Notes: generated by a model not told the origin, from the letters alone. A stretch of 64,000 bases of DNA from Pedobacter puniceum (GCF_009674685.1 NZ_WKJI01000005.1:85444-149443); one strand, 5' to 3'; positions 41,497-50,470 are shown, counted from the first letter of the stretch. Numbers and translations are program-made.

Positions 41497-42207
41497 ATGC
41501 AAAAATTAAAGGATAAAGTAGCCCTCATAACAGGTGGTAGTAAAGGAATAGGTTTCGGTATTGCAGAAGCTTTACTTAAACAAGGTATAAAAGTAGCTAT
41601 TACCAGTAGAAGTTTGGCTAGTGCAGAGGCAGCCGCCCAAAAACTTGGTCATGATGTATTGGCTTTAGAAGCTGATGTTAAAGACTTTTCATCTCAACAA
41701 GAAGTCATCAATAAAATTATAGCCAAATGGGGAAAATTAGATTTTTTGATTGCTAATGCAGGCGTTGGCCATTTTGCTAGTATTGAAGATTTATCCGCAT
41801 CTGAATGGAATGATACTATAGATACCAATTTAACTGGGGTATTTTACAGCATTAAAGCAGCTTTACCAGAGTTAAAGAAAACTACAGGTTATATTTTTAC
41901 GATTGCCAGTTTAGCAGGGACAAATTTCTTTGCTGGTGGCGCAGCCTATAATGCTAGTAAGTTTGGTTTGGTAGGATTTACACAAGCTATTATGCTAGAT
42001 TTAAGGCAGTATGGCATTAAAGTAACTACCATTATGCCAGGCTCTGTTTCTACTCATTTTAACGAACATGAGCCCGATGCTGAAAAAGATGCTTGGAAAA
42101 TACAACCCGAAGACATGGGTCAAATGGTGGTAGATTTATTAAATATGCACCCTAGAGTATTGCCTAGTAAAGTAGAAGTAAGACCAACCAAAACAGCTAA
42201 TGGTTAG
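41497..42207 (+). CDS. short-chain dehydrogenase/reductase
   Basis: A 236-residue classical SDR. The cofactor motif TGGSKGIGFGIAEAL is near the N-terminus, NAG appears as IANAGVGHFASIEDL, and the catalytic Ser-Tyr-Lys are in IASLAGTNFFAGGAAYNASKFG. It resembles 3-ketoacyl-ACP reductase-like SDRs, but the substrate is unknown. ATG at 41497 is preferred to the one six codons upstream because it sits at the usual distance from the Rossmann motif. No operon partner. Confidence 0.85.
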   Translation: MQKLKDKVALITGGSKGIGFGIAEALLKQGIKVAITSRSLASAEAAAQKLGHDVLALEADVKDFSSQQEVINKIIAKWGKLDFLIANAGVGHFASIEDLSASEWNDTIDTNLTGVFYSIKAALPELKKTTGYIFTIASLAGTNFFAGGAAYNASKFGLVGFTQAIMLDLRQYGIKVTTIMPGSVSTHFNEHEPDAEKDAWKIQPEDMGQMVVDLLNMHPRVLPSKVEVRPTKTANG

Positions 42208-42578
42208 AGTTTTTCCCGTAACGCTCTTCAAAAGGTAAAGCTATTTATGGTTAATACAGTCTGTCTTCAGCTTTACACCTTCTTCGTACCATGTTCGAGA
42301 CTTGTTCGAGAAATACACCCATTTTTCTGAAGCTGTATCGGAGAAGGTTCGGAGAAGCCTCGAAGGAAGTATGGATAAAACGTGGATAAAAGGTGGGGTA
42401 TAGGTGGACTAAACGTGGACTTGAGTTAATAAATTTTCTTAATTGAATGGTAGATTTTGTAGAGGTTAACAAATATAAATAAAATACTCAATAGTAACTG
42501 CTAGAGTATTAAATAGCTGATAAATTCATCATCTTCTGATTTTAATAAGAAATCTCAATTTTATCTCTATTTTTAGCC
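42208..42578. other. gene-free stretch with low-complexity repeat
   Basis: No gene is seen in 371 bp. Positions 42281-42425 hold doublets of short words: TGTTCGAGACTTGTTCGAGA, TCGGAGAAGGTTCGGAGAAG, GTGGATAAAAGGTGG and GTGGACTAAACGTGGAC. A minus-strand open frame crosses it but has repeat-derived composition. Confidence 0.6.
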
Positions 42579-43850
42579 ATGCAACTGCTCATCTATACAC
42601 CCAATTTAAATAGCAGGAAACAATATATTTTTGATTTCTTGTTTAGCCAGGTGTTGGGTATTAACCACCAAGTTATGGATGATGCATCTACGTTTTCTAA
42701 TTATCAAGGGCCTAAAATAAGTTATGCCCCCAAGGCTTTAGCTAATGAAATCCATTTTAAGTCTTATGGTCTTTTAGATGAGTTAGCGATAAAATATCAA
42801 AACTTAGAAAGTATAAATGATGATGGTTATCAGGTATTTTTTCCTGTACAATCATCAGCTATGCCTTTTGATGTTTTTGCGGCTTCTTTTTATTTATTAA
42901 GCAGATACGAGGAGTATACCAATAAAGGGCGAGACCAGCACAGGCGTTTTCCTGCAAAATATAGCATCGCAAAAGCAAATTCATTTTTGTATAAACCTGT
43001 GGTAGATATTTGGGCTTATCGCATCAAAGACATTTTACAAAAGCATTTTCCTGATTTAGCTTTTCAAAAACGCCAGTTTAGATTTATCCCCACTTTAGAT
43101 ATAGACAGACCTTATTATTTTGAGACAGAGAAGTTTACTAGGAGGATTTTAAAACAGTTTAAATCTCTTTTAAAAGGAAAATTAAAAGATCCTTATGATG
43201 TTTACAAGCAAGTAGCTAAATGGGATAAATACTATCTAACCCAAACCCAATATTTTATTTTGATGGGGAATAAACATCAGTTTGATGTAGCGCCAAGTAG
43301 CAAGCATCCAAAGTTTAGAAAACTTTTAAGCAAGTTGGCAAATGGGTATGAGTTAGGTATTCATCCATCTTACGAAAGTCATATCCACCAAGAAGAAGTT
43401 TTAAAAGAAAAACAAGCTTTAGAAGATATTATCCAACATCCTGTAAAGAAAAGCAGGCAACATTATTTGAAATTTAATTTGCCAGAAACTTTTGAAAACC
43501 TTTTAGAAGCTGGTATAAAAGAAGATTATTCTATGGCTTACGCCGATGATATAGGTTTTAGGGCAGGAACTTGTACACCTTTTTATTGGTATAATTTAAA
43601 AACCGAGTGTAGCACCAGTTTAAAAGTTTTTCCTACTGCGGTGATGGATCAAACTTTAAGAAGTTACCTAGGTTTAAAACCTCAGGAGGCTACAGAGGTT
43701 TTAAATAAGCTCATTCAGGAAGTGAAAAATGTAAATGGCACTTTCATAAGCCTTTGGCATAACGAGTCTTTAAGCAACTTTGGCGTTTGGAAAGCCTGGA
43801 AACCGGTTTATCAACAGTTACTAGAAGAAGCCAGCAGCATAAATAAATGA
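42579..43850 (+). CDS. polysaccharide deacetylase family protein
   Basis: A 423-residue protein of the Bacteroidota polysaccharide deacetylase (NodB-related) group. The putative metal-binding Asp-rich strand is IPTLDIDRPYYFE (about residues 168-180), with ELGIHPSYESHIHQ giving the HxxSxH-like ligands at about 265-278, and FISLWHNESLSNFG near the end. An N-terminal accessory domain of about 150 residues precedes the barrel (LLSRYEEYTN). It may deacetylate a cell-surface or peptidoglycan sugar. No signal peptide is evident, so a cytoplasmic or membrane-associated role is possible. Confidence 0.78.
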   Translation: MQLLIYTPNLNSRKQYIFDFLFSQVLGINHQVMDDASTFSNYQGPKISYAPKALANEIHFKSYGLLDELAIKYQNLESINDDGYQVFFPVQSSAMPFDVFAASFYLLSRYEEYTNKGRDQHRRFPAKYSIAKANSFLYKPVVDIWAYRIKDILQKHFPDLAFQKRQFRFIPTLDIDRPYYFETEKFTRRILKQFKSLLKGKLKDPYDVYKQVAKWDKYYLTQTQYFILMGNKHQFDVAPSSKHPKFRKLLSKLANGYELGIHPSYESHIHQEEVLKEKQALEDIIQHPVKKSRQHYLKFNLPETFENLLEAGIKEDYSMAYADDIGFRAGTCTPFYWYNLKTECSTSLKVFPTAVMDQTLRSYLGLKPQEATEVLNKLIQEVKNVNGTFISLWHNESLSNFGVWKAWKPVYQQLLEEASSINK

Positions 43851-43884
43851 TAAATGAAAGGTGTAAAAATTGTAAATTTATAGC

Positions 43885-44526
43885 ATGTTCATACTCAGTC
43901 AGCAAAACACCATAGCCAACCATTTTTTAGCAGAACTAAGAAATGTAGATGTACAAACGGATAGTATGCGTTTCAGAAGAAATATGGAACGTTTAGGGGA
44001 GATTTTTGCTTACGAAATCAGTAAAACGCTCACTTACGAAGAGTTTGAAGTACAAACACCTTTGGGCTTAGCTAATATCAATTTAACTAAAAGTCAGCCT
44101 GTTTTAGCAACCATTTTAAGAGCTGGCTTACCTTTACACCAAGGTTTACTGAACTATTTTGATAAAGCCGATTCTGCTTTTATTGCTGCTTACAGGAAAA
44201 CACAAAAAAATGGTAGTTTCACTATTAAAATGGAGTATTTCTCTACTCCAGATTTAGAAGGAAGAACTTTAATTATTGCTGATCCTATGTTGGCAACTGG
44301 CCAAAGCATGGTGCTTTGTTGCAAAGAATTGATGGCAAATTATAAAATTAAAGATTTACATATCGTATCGGCCATTGCCAGTCAGGTTGGTGTAGCACAT
44401 GTAAAAGCTCATTTACCAAAGGCTAAACTTTGGTTAGGAGATATAGATGAAGAGATGACTAGCAAAGCTTACATTGTACCCGGTTTGGGTGATGCCGGAG
44501 ATTTAGCTTTCGGAGAAAAAGTGTAA
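43885..44526 (+). CDS. upp: uracil phosphoribosyltransferase
   Basis: A 213-residue phosphoribosyltransferase converting uracil and PRPP to UMP in pyrimidine salvage. The PRPP-binding motif is LIIADPMLATGQSMVLC, preceded by TILRAGLPLHQGLL and followed by YIVPGLGDAGDLAFG, the uracil-binding end typical of Upp. Length matches. A repeat arm that brackets the next gene begins 3 bp after its stop codon. Confidence 0.92.
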   Translation: MFILSQQNTIANHFLAELRNVDVQTDSMRFRRNMERLGEIFAYEISKTLTYEEFEVQTPLGLANINLTKSQPVLATILRAGLPLHQGLLNYFDKADSAFIAAYRKTQKNGSFTIKMEYFSTPDLEGRTLIIADPMLATGQSMVLCCKELMANYKIKDLHIVSAIASQVGVAHVKAHLPKAKLWLGDIDEEMTSKAYIVPGLGDAGDLAFGEKV

Positions 44527-44528
44527 TG

Positions 44529-45018
44529 GGTTATCAGTTGCCGGTTGCCGGTTGACAGTTTCCAGTTCCTGAATTTTGGCGAAGCTTTTTTATTACGTAA
44601 AATAATTTTTTGAAGAGATAATGAATTATACCGATTTAGAAGTTTGGAAAGAAGCAAGATATTTAGTAAAATTAATATATGAAATGACGAGATTATTTCC
44701 AGATTCTGAAAAGTTCGGACTTATTTCACAAATTCAAAGAGCGGCAATATCCATTCCGTCTAATATTGCAGAAGGGTGCGGCAGAGAAACTCAAAAGGAT
44801 TCAATTAGGTTTTTTTATATCGCCCGAGGATCTTTATATGAGCTCGAAACGCAGCTATACTTAGTTTATGATCTTGGCTTTATTAATCAAGAAAGCTTAG
44901 AGAAAAAGCTAGAGACATTACAAAAATCGAGGAAATTGTTAAGTGGATTTATAAAATATTTCGCATCACTCATCCCAAAATCAAAAAACTAGTAACTCAC
45001 AACCGACAACTGATAACC
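44529..45018 (+). repeat. inverted-repeat-bracketed unit containing a four-helix bundle gene (copy 2)
   Basis: GGTTATCAGTTGCCGGTTG (44529-44547) and CAACCGACAACTGATAACC (45000-45018) are inverted copies identical at 18 of 19 positions, bracketing the gene at 44621-44992. Partial further copies (GCCGGTTGACAG on the left, CAGCAACTGATAACTG on the right) show a local tandem array on each side. Confidence 0.75.
44621..44992 (+). CDS. four-helix bundle protein of the 23S rRNA intervening-sequence (IVP/S23) family
   Basis: A 123-residue helical protein paralogous to those at 16664 and 61332. It opens YTDLEVWKEARYLVKLIYEM, has LISQIQRAAISIPSNIAEG and the conserved ARGSLYELETQLYLVYDLG. The molecular function of free-standing members is unknown; they form pentameric bundles in known structures. 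It sits between upp and a pyrimidine nucleotidase gene. The flanking inverted repeats are the best conserved of the three loci after copy 3. Confidence 0.87.
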   Translation: MNYTDLEVWKEARYLVKLIYEMTRLFPDSEKFGLISQIQRAAISIPSNIAEGCGRETQKDSIRFFYIARGSLYELETQLYLVYDLGFINQESLEKKLETLQKSRKLLSGFIKYFASLIPKSKN

Positions 45019-45036
45019 AGCAACTGATAACTGAAC

Positions 45037-45729
45037 ATGCAATACCAACATATTTTCTTCGATTTAGATCATACCCTTTGGGATTTTGATAAAAATGCAG
45101 AAGAAACCATTTATGAATTATACCATCATCATCAATTAAAAGTACTGGGCCTACATTCTCCAGATATTTTTATCGAAACTTATACGGCTAATAATCATCA
45201 ATTATGGGCTAAATATCATTTAGGAGAGATTTCTAAGCAAGAACTCAGAGAAACACGTTTTAGAAAAACCTTTATTGATTTAGGTATTGATGAAACTAAA
45301 GTACCCATTTCTTTCGAGGATGATTATGTACGTATTTGTCCTACCAAAACCAATTTGTTCCCTCATACGCATGAAGTTTTAACCTATCTGCATGAGAAAT
45401 ATCATTTACATCTGATATCTAACGGTTTTAAAGAATCTACCGAGTATAAAGTAGAAAACACCAATTTAAAGCCTTATTTTAAAAATGTTATCATCTCAGA
45501 AGTAGTTGGAATTAACAAACCAGATAAGGCTATTTTTCAACATGCTTTAAACTTAGCTGGGGCATCAATAACACAAAGCATCATGATTGGTGATAGCATA
45601 GAAGCTGATATAAGAGGAGCAAAAAATATAGGTATGGATACTATTTATTTTAATCCAAATAACCTTGCTATACCAGAAGATGTTGATATGCATATCAATC
45701 ATTTATCTGAACTAAAAACTTTATTATGA
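45037..45729 (+). CDS. YjjG-type HAD nucleotidase
   Basis: A 230-residue HAD-superfamily phosphatase of the YjjG (noncanonical pyrimidine nucleotidase) family. Motif I is FFDLDHTLWDFDKN (Asp10, Asp12), motif II LISNGF at about 127-132, motif III Lys in VVGINKPDKAIF, and motif IV IGDSIEADIRGAKN. It would dephosphorylate abnormal pyrimidine nucleotides, which fits being near upp. The stop overlaps the next start by 4 bp (ATGA). Confidence 0.88.
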   Translation: MQYQHIFFDLDHTLWDFDKNAEETIYELYHHHQLKVLGLHSPDIFIETYTANNHQLWAKYHLGEISKQELRETRFRKTFIDLGIDETKVPISFEDDYVRICPTKTNLFPHTHEVLTYLHEKYHLHLISNGFKESTEYKVENTNLKPYFKNVIISEVVGINKPDKAIFQHALNLAGASITQSIMIGDSIEADIRGAKNIGMDTIYFNPNNLAIPEDVDMHINHLSELKTLL

Positions 45730-46220
45730 GTGTAAGAGCAGACTTTAAATCATTAAATAAACTGTTGGATTATTATTTGGCATACTTGAAAACTATTCGT
45801 GAGGATGATTTTTTTGCAAAGCCACAGGCAAATGTTTGGTCTGTTTCAGAAGTTTATTCTCATGTCATTTGGGTAAACAAAACAGCAGCTATTGCGGCAG
45901 AAAATTGTTTAAACAGAACTGCTCATATTAAAACCAATAAACCCGATTGGCGAGTAAGACTTATTTTATTTTTTGGGGTGTTTCCACCCGGTAAAATCAA
46001 AGCTCCGGAAGCTGTTGCAGCTAAAGTAAAGCGCATTAGTTTAGAGGATGCTGCAAATCAAATCATTAGTCTTAAAAGGAAGTTACCTGCTTTAGAAGCT
46101 GATTTTAAAAATTTTGATACTCATTATAAAATTAAACACCCAAGATTAGGTTATTTAGACGCTAAAAATTGGCTGCGTTTTATGGTAGTACATACTAAAC
46201 ATCATGTTAAGCAATTGTAG
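45726..46220 (+). CDS. DinB-like protein
   Basis: A 164-residue four-helix DinB/YfiT-like protein. The metal-site histidines expected in this superfamily can be read as VYSHVIWVNKT (about residue 48) and FMVVHTKHHVKQL at the C-terminal end. Members are thought to be thiol-dependent metalloenzymes, mostly of unknown substrate. Translationally coupled to the YjjG gene. Confidence 0.7.
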   Translation: MSVRADFKSLNKLLDYYLAYLKTIREDDFFAKPQANVWSVSEVYSHVIWVNKTAAIAAENCLNRTAHIKTNKPDWRVRLILFFGVFPPGKIKAPEAVAAKVKRISLEDAANQIISLKRKLPALEADFKNFDTHYKIKHPRLGYLDAKNWLRFMVVHTKHHVKQL

Positions 46221-46588
46221 ATTAAAAATTGCTGTTTCGTACAAAGGTTTCTTTAATGATTAAGAATAGCTCCTAAATATCCGATTTAGGGTCTCATTAC
46301 TTTCTATTCTCTAATTTTAACTTAAAATCCCTCCCTCTTTAATTCTCCCTCCCGAGGGAGATACTGGTGGCATACCTGTCAAGTGTATTATAAACAGAAA
46401 TTTTATTAAAATAAAAATTCTCACCCATTTGCAAAGTATCCCGCTCCCGAGGGGGTGTAAGAGGAGGTTCTTTATACTCTGTACTTTATACTTTCTACTC
46501 TGTACTTTCTACTCAGAAAACTAAACTTAATCACTACTTAACTTGTTGTTAATCTTAGTGTTGTTACTTTGAAAAAACAACGAATGTT
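46221..46588. repeat. intergenic repeat region
   Basis: Between the DinB-like gene and the small membrane peptide are phylum-typical repeats: CTCCCTCCCGAGGGAG around 46343-46361, CTCCCGAGGGGG near 46445, and the degenerate run of TATACT/CTGTACTTT words at 46474-46513. No gene is seen. Confidence 0.6.
46543..46571 (+). promoter_or_regulatory. candidate promoter for the small membrane protein and LpxH-like genes
   Basis: TTGTTG at 46543-46548 and TTACTTTG at 46564-46571 are spaced 18 bp from the first TTG, close to the Bacteroidota consensus with one mismatch in the -7 box. It lies 17 bp before the start of the 34-residue ORF. Confidence 0.4.
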
Positions 46589-46693
46589 ATGATACATATC
46601 TATGATGGTTTCTTAATCGCTATAGCACTTTTAGCAGTCATTATCTTTTATTTCAGTCCTTTTGAGTTACGCATAGAGGAAGAAGAAGATTAA
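46589..46693 (+). CDS. 34-residue single-span membrane peptide
   Basis: A short frame reads MIHIYDGFLIAIALLAVIIF, then YFSPFELRIEEEED and stop. The first two-thirds form one transmembrane helix and the tail is strongly acidic, so the topology is probably N-out or N-in with an acidic exposed tail. It ends 13 bp before the LpxH-like gene and follows a promoter-like sequence, which suggests the two are cotranscribed. No family is recognised. It resembles small membrane peptides that tether or tune a partner enzyme; that is speculation. Confidence 0.5.
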   Translation: MIHIYDGFLIAIALLAVIIFYFSPFELRIEEEED

Positions 46694-46706
46694 AAATTCC
46701 TTAGAT

Positions 46707-47543
46707 ATGCCAAAAAGAGATATAGACATTCTGGTAATTTCTGACATTCATTTAGGAACCTATGGCTGTCACGCCAAAGAATTGTTGAAGTATCTGAAAA
46801 GTGTAAATCCAAAAATTTTAATCCTTAACGGTGATATTATTGATATTTGGCAGTTCAGCAAATCTTATTTTCCAGAGGCGCATACCAAAGTCATCAGAAA
46901 AATTCTAAAGTTTGTAACAGATGGTACGCCGGTGTATTACCTTACCGGTAATCACGATGAAATGCTACGTAAGTTTACCGATTTTAACATGGGTGGTCTT
47001 CAACTTCTAAATAAATTGGTTTTGGATGTTGATGGTTCAAAAGCATGGTTTTTTCATGGCGATATTTTTGATGTAACCATGCAACATTCTAAATGGTTAG
47101 CAAAATTAGGTGCTGTAGGTTATGATACACTTATCCTTATTAACAGTTTTGTGAATTGGTGTTTAGTAAAAATGGGTAGAAAAAAGTACAGTTTCTCTCA
47201 AAAGATAAAAGCTAGCGTAAAAGAAGCAGTAAAATTTATCAACCAGTTTGAAGAAACAGCCGCCGATTTAGCCATCGAGAAAAACTATCAATATGTAGTT
47301 TGCGGGCATATACATCATGCAGAAATACGTAATATCCAAAACGAAAAAGGGCAAGTAACCTATCTAAATTCTGGTGATTGGGTAGAAAGTCTAACATCCT
47401 TAGAATACTATAACGGCAGTTGGAGCATTTATAAGTACGATGTAGCAAATTATACAGAAAAAGAAGAAGACGAATTTGAAGACACTCAATCAAAAATGGA
47501 TGTTAAAGAATTATTTAAAAAATTCACACAAAGTGTAGCTTAA
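46707..47543 (+). CDS. UDP-2,3-diacylglucosamine diphosphatase-like metallophosphoesterase
   Basis: A 278-residue calcineurin-fold phosphoesterase. The metal motifs are SDIHLGTYG (DxH), NGDIIDIWQF (GDxxD), TGNHDEM (GNHD), FHGDIFD and CGHIHHAEI (GHxH). This pattern and length match LpxH-like enzymes that produce lipid X in lipid A synthesis, although Bacteroidota carry several paralogues and not all are LpxH. It follows the 34-residue membrane peptide and precedes a glycosyltransferase gene. The C-terminus is acidic (KEEDEFEDTQ). Confidence 0.8.
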   Translation: MPKRDIDILVISDIHLGTYGCHAKELLKYLKSVNPKILILNGDIIDIWQFSKSYFPEAHTKVIRKILKFVTDGTPVYYLTGNHDEMLRKFTDFNMGGLQLLNKLVLDVDGSKAWFFHGDIFDVTMQHSKWLAKLGAVGYDTLILINSFVNWCLVKMGRKKYSFSQKIKASVKEAVKFINQFEETAADLAIEKNYQYVVCGHIHHAEIRNIQNEKGQVTYLNSGDWVESLTSLEYYNGSWSIYKYDVANYTEKEEDEFEDTQSKMDVKELFKKFTQSVA

Positions 47544-47565
47544 ATTTTATTTTTATCATCGATGA

Positions 47566-47645
47566 AATTCACTCCATACGCCATACTCAGTACCCATTAC
47601 GTAAGATTTACTACTCAATACCCACTACTCAATACGCTATACTAT
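47566..47645 (+). repeat. degenerate ATAC/CTCAATAC repeat before the glycosyltransferase gene
   Basis: The stretch contains repeated TACTCAATAC and CATACTC words, such as ACTACTCAATACCCACTACT. It is the same short-word family as the CTCAATA arrays before argG and argH, and ends just before the start codon at 47648. Confidence 0.6.
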
Positions 47646-47647
47646 CT

Positions 47648-48637
47648 ATGAAAATCCTCTACGCCATACAAGGAACAGGAAACGGCCATATCAGTAGGGC
47701 AAAAGAAATTGTGCCTTTACTGCAACAATATGGAGAATTAGATATTCTTGTAAGCGGTACACAGGCAGATATTACTTTACAGCAAGAAGTTAAATATAAG
47801 TTTCATGGTTTTAGTTTTGTATTTGGAAAAAAAGGTGGGGTAGACCATTGGAAATCTTACAAGGTGATGAACTTACGCAGGTTTTGGAAAGATATGCGAA
47901 GCATTCCCTTAAACAATTACGATTTAATTATCAACGATTTTGAGCCACTTACCGCTTGGGCTTGTAAATTACAGGGTAAACGTAGTATTTCATTAAGTCA
48001 TCAAGCTGCTTTTATTTCAGATAAAACTCCTCGCCCATTAAAAAAAGGATTGTATGCCGAGTGGATTTTGAAATATTATGCGCCAACAACAGATCATATA
48101 GGTTTTCATTTCCAAGCTTATGATGATTTTATTTATACCCCAGTTATCAGAAGCGAAATTAGAGCATTAAATCCCAAGAACTTTGGTCATTACACTGTTT
48201 ATCTTCCTGCTATAGACGATAAAATTCTGGTAAAATATCTTCATCTTTTCCCTAAAGTAAGGTGGCATGTATTTAGTAAACATCAAAAAACACCTTATCA
48301 ATATGGTAATGTTTGGGTAAAGCCAATTACTAATGATGAGTACAACAAAAGTTTAGAGAATTGTGAGGGCCTATTAACAGGAGGTGGTTTTGAGGGCCCA
48401 GCAGAAGCTTTATACTTAGGTAAAAAAGTTTTACTAGTACCCATGAAATACCAATTTGAGCAAGAGTGTAATGCAGAAGCAGCCCGTTTGATGGGGGTGC
48501 CTGTTGTTCATGATATCAATAAGAAATTCGTATCCTACCTAGATACATGGATAAAAGAAGACTTTAAAATTAATGTTGATTTTCCCGATCAAACTGCCGC
48601 TATCATAGAAAAGGTAGTTAATACTTACAAACAGTAA
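47648..48637 (+). CDS. GT28-like glycosyltransferase
   Basis: A 329-residue GT-B type glycosyltransferase with a MurG-like look. It opens MKILYAIQGTGNGHISRAKE, whose GNGH motif is typical of this family, and has a C-terminal donor-site segment CEGLLTGGGFEGPAEALYLG followed by VLLVPMKYQFEQECNA. It is often found next to the metallophosphoesterase in Bacteroidota. The acceptor could be a lipid or surface glycan; not known. The start codon directly follows the repeat at 47566-47645. Confidence 0.78.
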   Translation: MKILYAIQGTGNGHISRAKEIVPLLQQYGELDILVSGTQADITLQQEVKYKFHGFSFVFGKKGGVDHWKSYKVMNLRRFWKDMRSIPLNNYDLIINDFEPLTAWACKLQGKRSISLSHQAAFISDKTPRPLKKGLYAEWILKYYAPTTDHIGFHFQAYDDFIYTPVIRSEIRALNPKNFGHYTVYLPAIDDKILVKYLHLFPKVRWHVFSKHQKTPYQYGNVWVKPITNDEYNKSLENCEGLLTGGGFEGPAEALYLGKKVLLVPMKYQFEQECNAEAARLMGVPVVHDINKKFVSYLDTWIKEDFKINVDFPDQTAAIIEKVVNTYKQ

Positions 48638-48669
48638 AGTTATAGGGCTAAATAATTATATTTGCCATA

Positions 48670-49647
48670 ATGATAGGGCAATTTAGAAGCTTAAATTTAC
48701 TTAACCTGTTCATCTTATTTTTTCTGGTTTTTATACTCAGGATTGGTTTATATGTTCAATTACCAGAAAACATCAATACAGGTTTTTCTGAAGTAGGAAA
48801 TCGTTTATTACTATTCTATCCTGATAATTTATTTAATCCTTTTACCAACGTAACACTTGCTGCCATTGTAGTTTTTATTCAAGCTCTATTATTCAATAGA
48901 ATTGTAAATAATTTCAATATTATTGGTAAAGCAACATTTTTGCCTGCTTTGGTATATATTGTTTCTTCAAGTGTATTTACGCCATTCTTGTTCTTATCAC
49001 CACCGCTTATTTGTAATTTCTTTCTGTTATTTATTGTCTATCGCATTTTAGCTCCATCAAAAGAAACTGATTTTATAGCTCCTATGTTTGATTTAGGTCT
49101 TATTACCGCCGTAGCCACCATTTTTTACTTTCCCTTTGTAGGGATGGTTTTGATACTTTGGTTAGCCTTACTCATTTTTAGGCCTTTTAATTGGCGAGAG
49201 TGGATAGCCGTTATATTGGGTTTTTGCACCATCATATTTTGTCTCGGAGTTTACTATTTCTGGAATGATAAATTAGCAGCATTTTATGCCATTTGGCGAC
49301 CTTTAACCGGTGCTTTTCCTATTTTTGTTAAAATTCAGCTGCAAGATTATATCGTATTATTACCTATTACCATTGGTTTGTTGCTGGGTTTTTATCATCT
49401 CAGAGAAAATTTTTTCAAAAGTTTTGTGCAGGTTCGTAAAACATTTCAACTGCTGTTTTTTATTTTTATCATAGCTGCCTTTACTTTCTACTTAAAACCA
49501 GATTACCGTATCAATCATTTTCATCTAGCTGTAATACCAGTTTCTGCATTGTTAGCTTATTACTTTTTGCAAGCCAATAAAAAGTGGTTTTACGAGCCTC
49601 TTTTCTTGTGTATCATTGGTTTTATAGTTTATTTCCAATTTGTGTAA
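48670..49647 (+). CDS. DUF6427-like integral membrane protein
   Basis: A 325-residue membrane protein with about nine hydrophobic helices (first LLNLFILFFLVFILRIGLYV at residues 7-26, last PLFLCIIGFIVYFQF at the C-terminus). It resembles the DUF6427 family, restricted to Bacteroidota and of unknown function, as I recall it. It lies 32 bp after the glycosyltransferase gene and may belong to the same unit. Confidence 0.7.
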   Translation: MIGQFRSLNLLNLFILFFLVFILRIGLYVQLPENINTGFSEVGNRLLLFYPDNLFNPFTNVTLAAIVVFIQALLFNRIVNNFNIIGKATFLPALVYIVSSSVFTPFLFLSPPLICNFFLLFIVYRILAPSKETDFIAPMFDLGLITAVATIFYFPFVGMVLILWLALLIFRPFNWREWIAVILGFCTIIFCLGVYYFWNDKLAAFYAIWRPLTGAFPIFVKIQLQDYIVLLPITIGLLLGFYHLRENFFKSFVQVRKTFQLLFFIFIIAAFTFYLKPDYRINHFHLAVIPVSALLAYYFLQANKKWFYEPLFLCIIGFIVYFQFV

Positions 49648-49701
49648 CAGCGCTTTAACTTTTTTTAACAGATAGTCGGCCAAATAAAATCAAAATTTAG
49701 T

Positions 49702-49709
49702 TAGTTTTG
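49702..49709 (+). promoter_or_regulatory. candidate -7 promoter box for purQ
   Basis: TAGTTTTG matches the Bacteroidota -7 consensus TAnnTTTG exactly. It lies 68 bp upstream of purQ; no good -33 element is visible. A hairpin AGGCT/AGCCT is found in the leader at about 49749-49763. Confidence 0.35.
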
Positions 49710-49777
49710 CTAACGAGTATATTCAATAAAAATTTTTAAAATCTGCAGGCTGTTTTAGCCTGATAATCAAAAGAAAA

Positions 49778-50470
49778 ATGAAAGTTGGCGTAGTAGTTTT
49801 CCCGGGTTCAAACTGTGATCAGGATTTAATTTATGTTTTCGATAAAATTCTTGGACAAGAAGTAGTTCCTTTATGGCATAAAGACCACGATTTACAAAAT
49901 GTAGATTTTATAGCCTTACCTGGAGGTTTCTCTTTTGGTGATTACTTACGCTCTGGTGCGATTGCTCGTTTTTCTCCTATTATGCAAGAAGTTATTGCTT
50001 TTGCAAATAAAGGCGGTTATGTGATGGGTATTTGTAACGGCTTTCAAATTTTAACAGAAGCAGGTTTATTACCAGGCGGTTTATTACATAATACCAACAG
50101 AAAGTTCATTTGCAAAAATGTTTACCTAAAAGCACAAACACAAAACTCTTTGGTAACATCGGCAATAGCTCCAAATCAGGTTTTAAACATTCCTATAGCA
50201 CATGGTGAGGGTAATTTTTACGCTCATGCTGATGAATTGAAAAAGCTAAATGATAATGACCAAGTGTTGTTTAGATATTGCGATGCCGCAGGAAATATCA
50301 CTGAGGAAGCTAATCCTAATGGTTCTATAGAGAATATTGCAGGTGTTTGTAATGCTGGAAGAAACGTTTTTGGGATGATGCCGCATCCAGAAAGAGCTGC
50401 AGATGCTATTCTAGGCAATCAGGACGGTTTGCCTTTATTTGAATCTATCTTAAAAATGGTGAATGCTTAA
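49778..50470 (+). CDS. purQ: phosphoribosylformylglycinamidine synthase, glutaminase subunit
   Basis: A 230-residue class I glutamine amidotransferase that feeds ammonia to PurL in purine synthesis. It opens [20 protein letters not shown], with the catalytic cysteine Cys86 in GICNGFQIL and the His/Glu pair in [10 protein letters not shown] near the C-terminus. Length is normal for the stand-alone PurQ. Its stop codon overlaps the coaX start by one base. Confidence 0.92.
   Translation: MKVGVVVFPGSNCDQDLIYVFDKILGQEVVPLWHKDHDLQNVDFIALPGGFSFGDYLRSGAIARFSPIMQEVIAFANKGGYVMGICNGFQILTEAGLLPGGLLHNTNRKFICKNVYLKAQTQNSLVTSAIAPNQVLNIPIAHGEGNFYAHADELKKLNDNDQVLFRYCDAAGNITEEANPNGSIENIAGVCNAGRNVFGMMPHPERAADAILGNQDGLPLFESILKMVNA

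Noticed and set aside
42251..42472. Minus-strand 73-residue frame
   Set aside because: It crosses the doublet-word repeat, has no family likeness and no ribosome-binding context.
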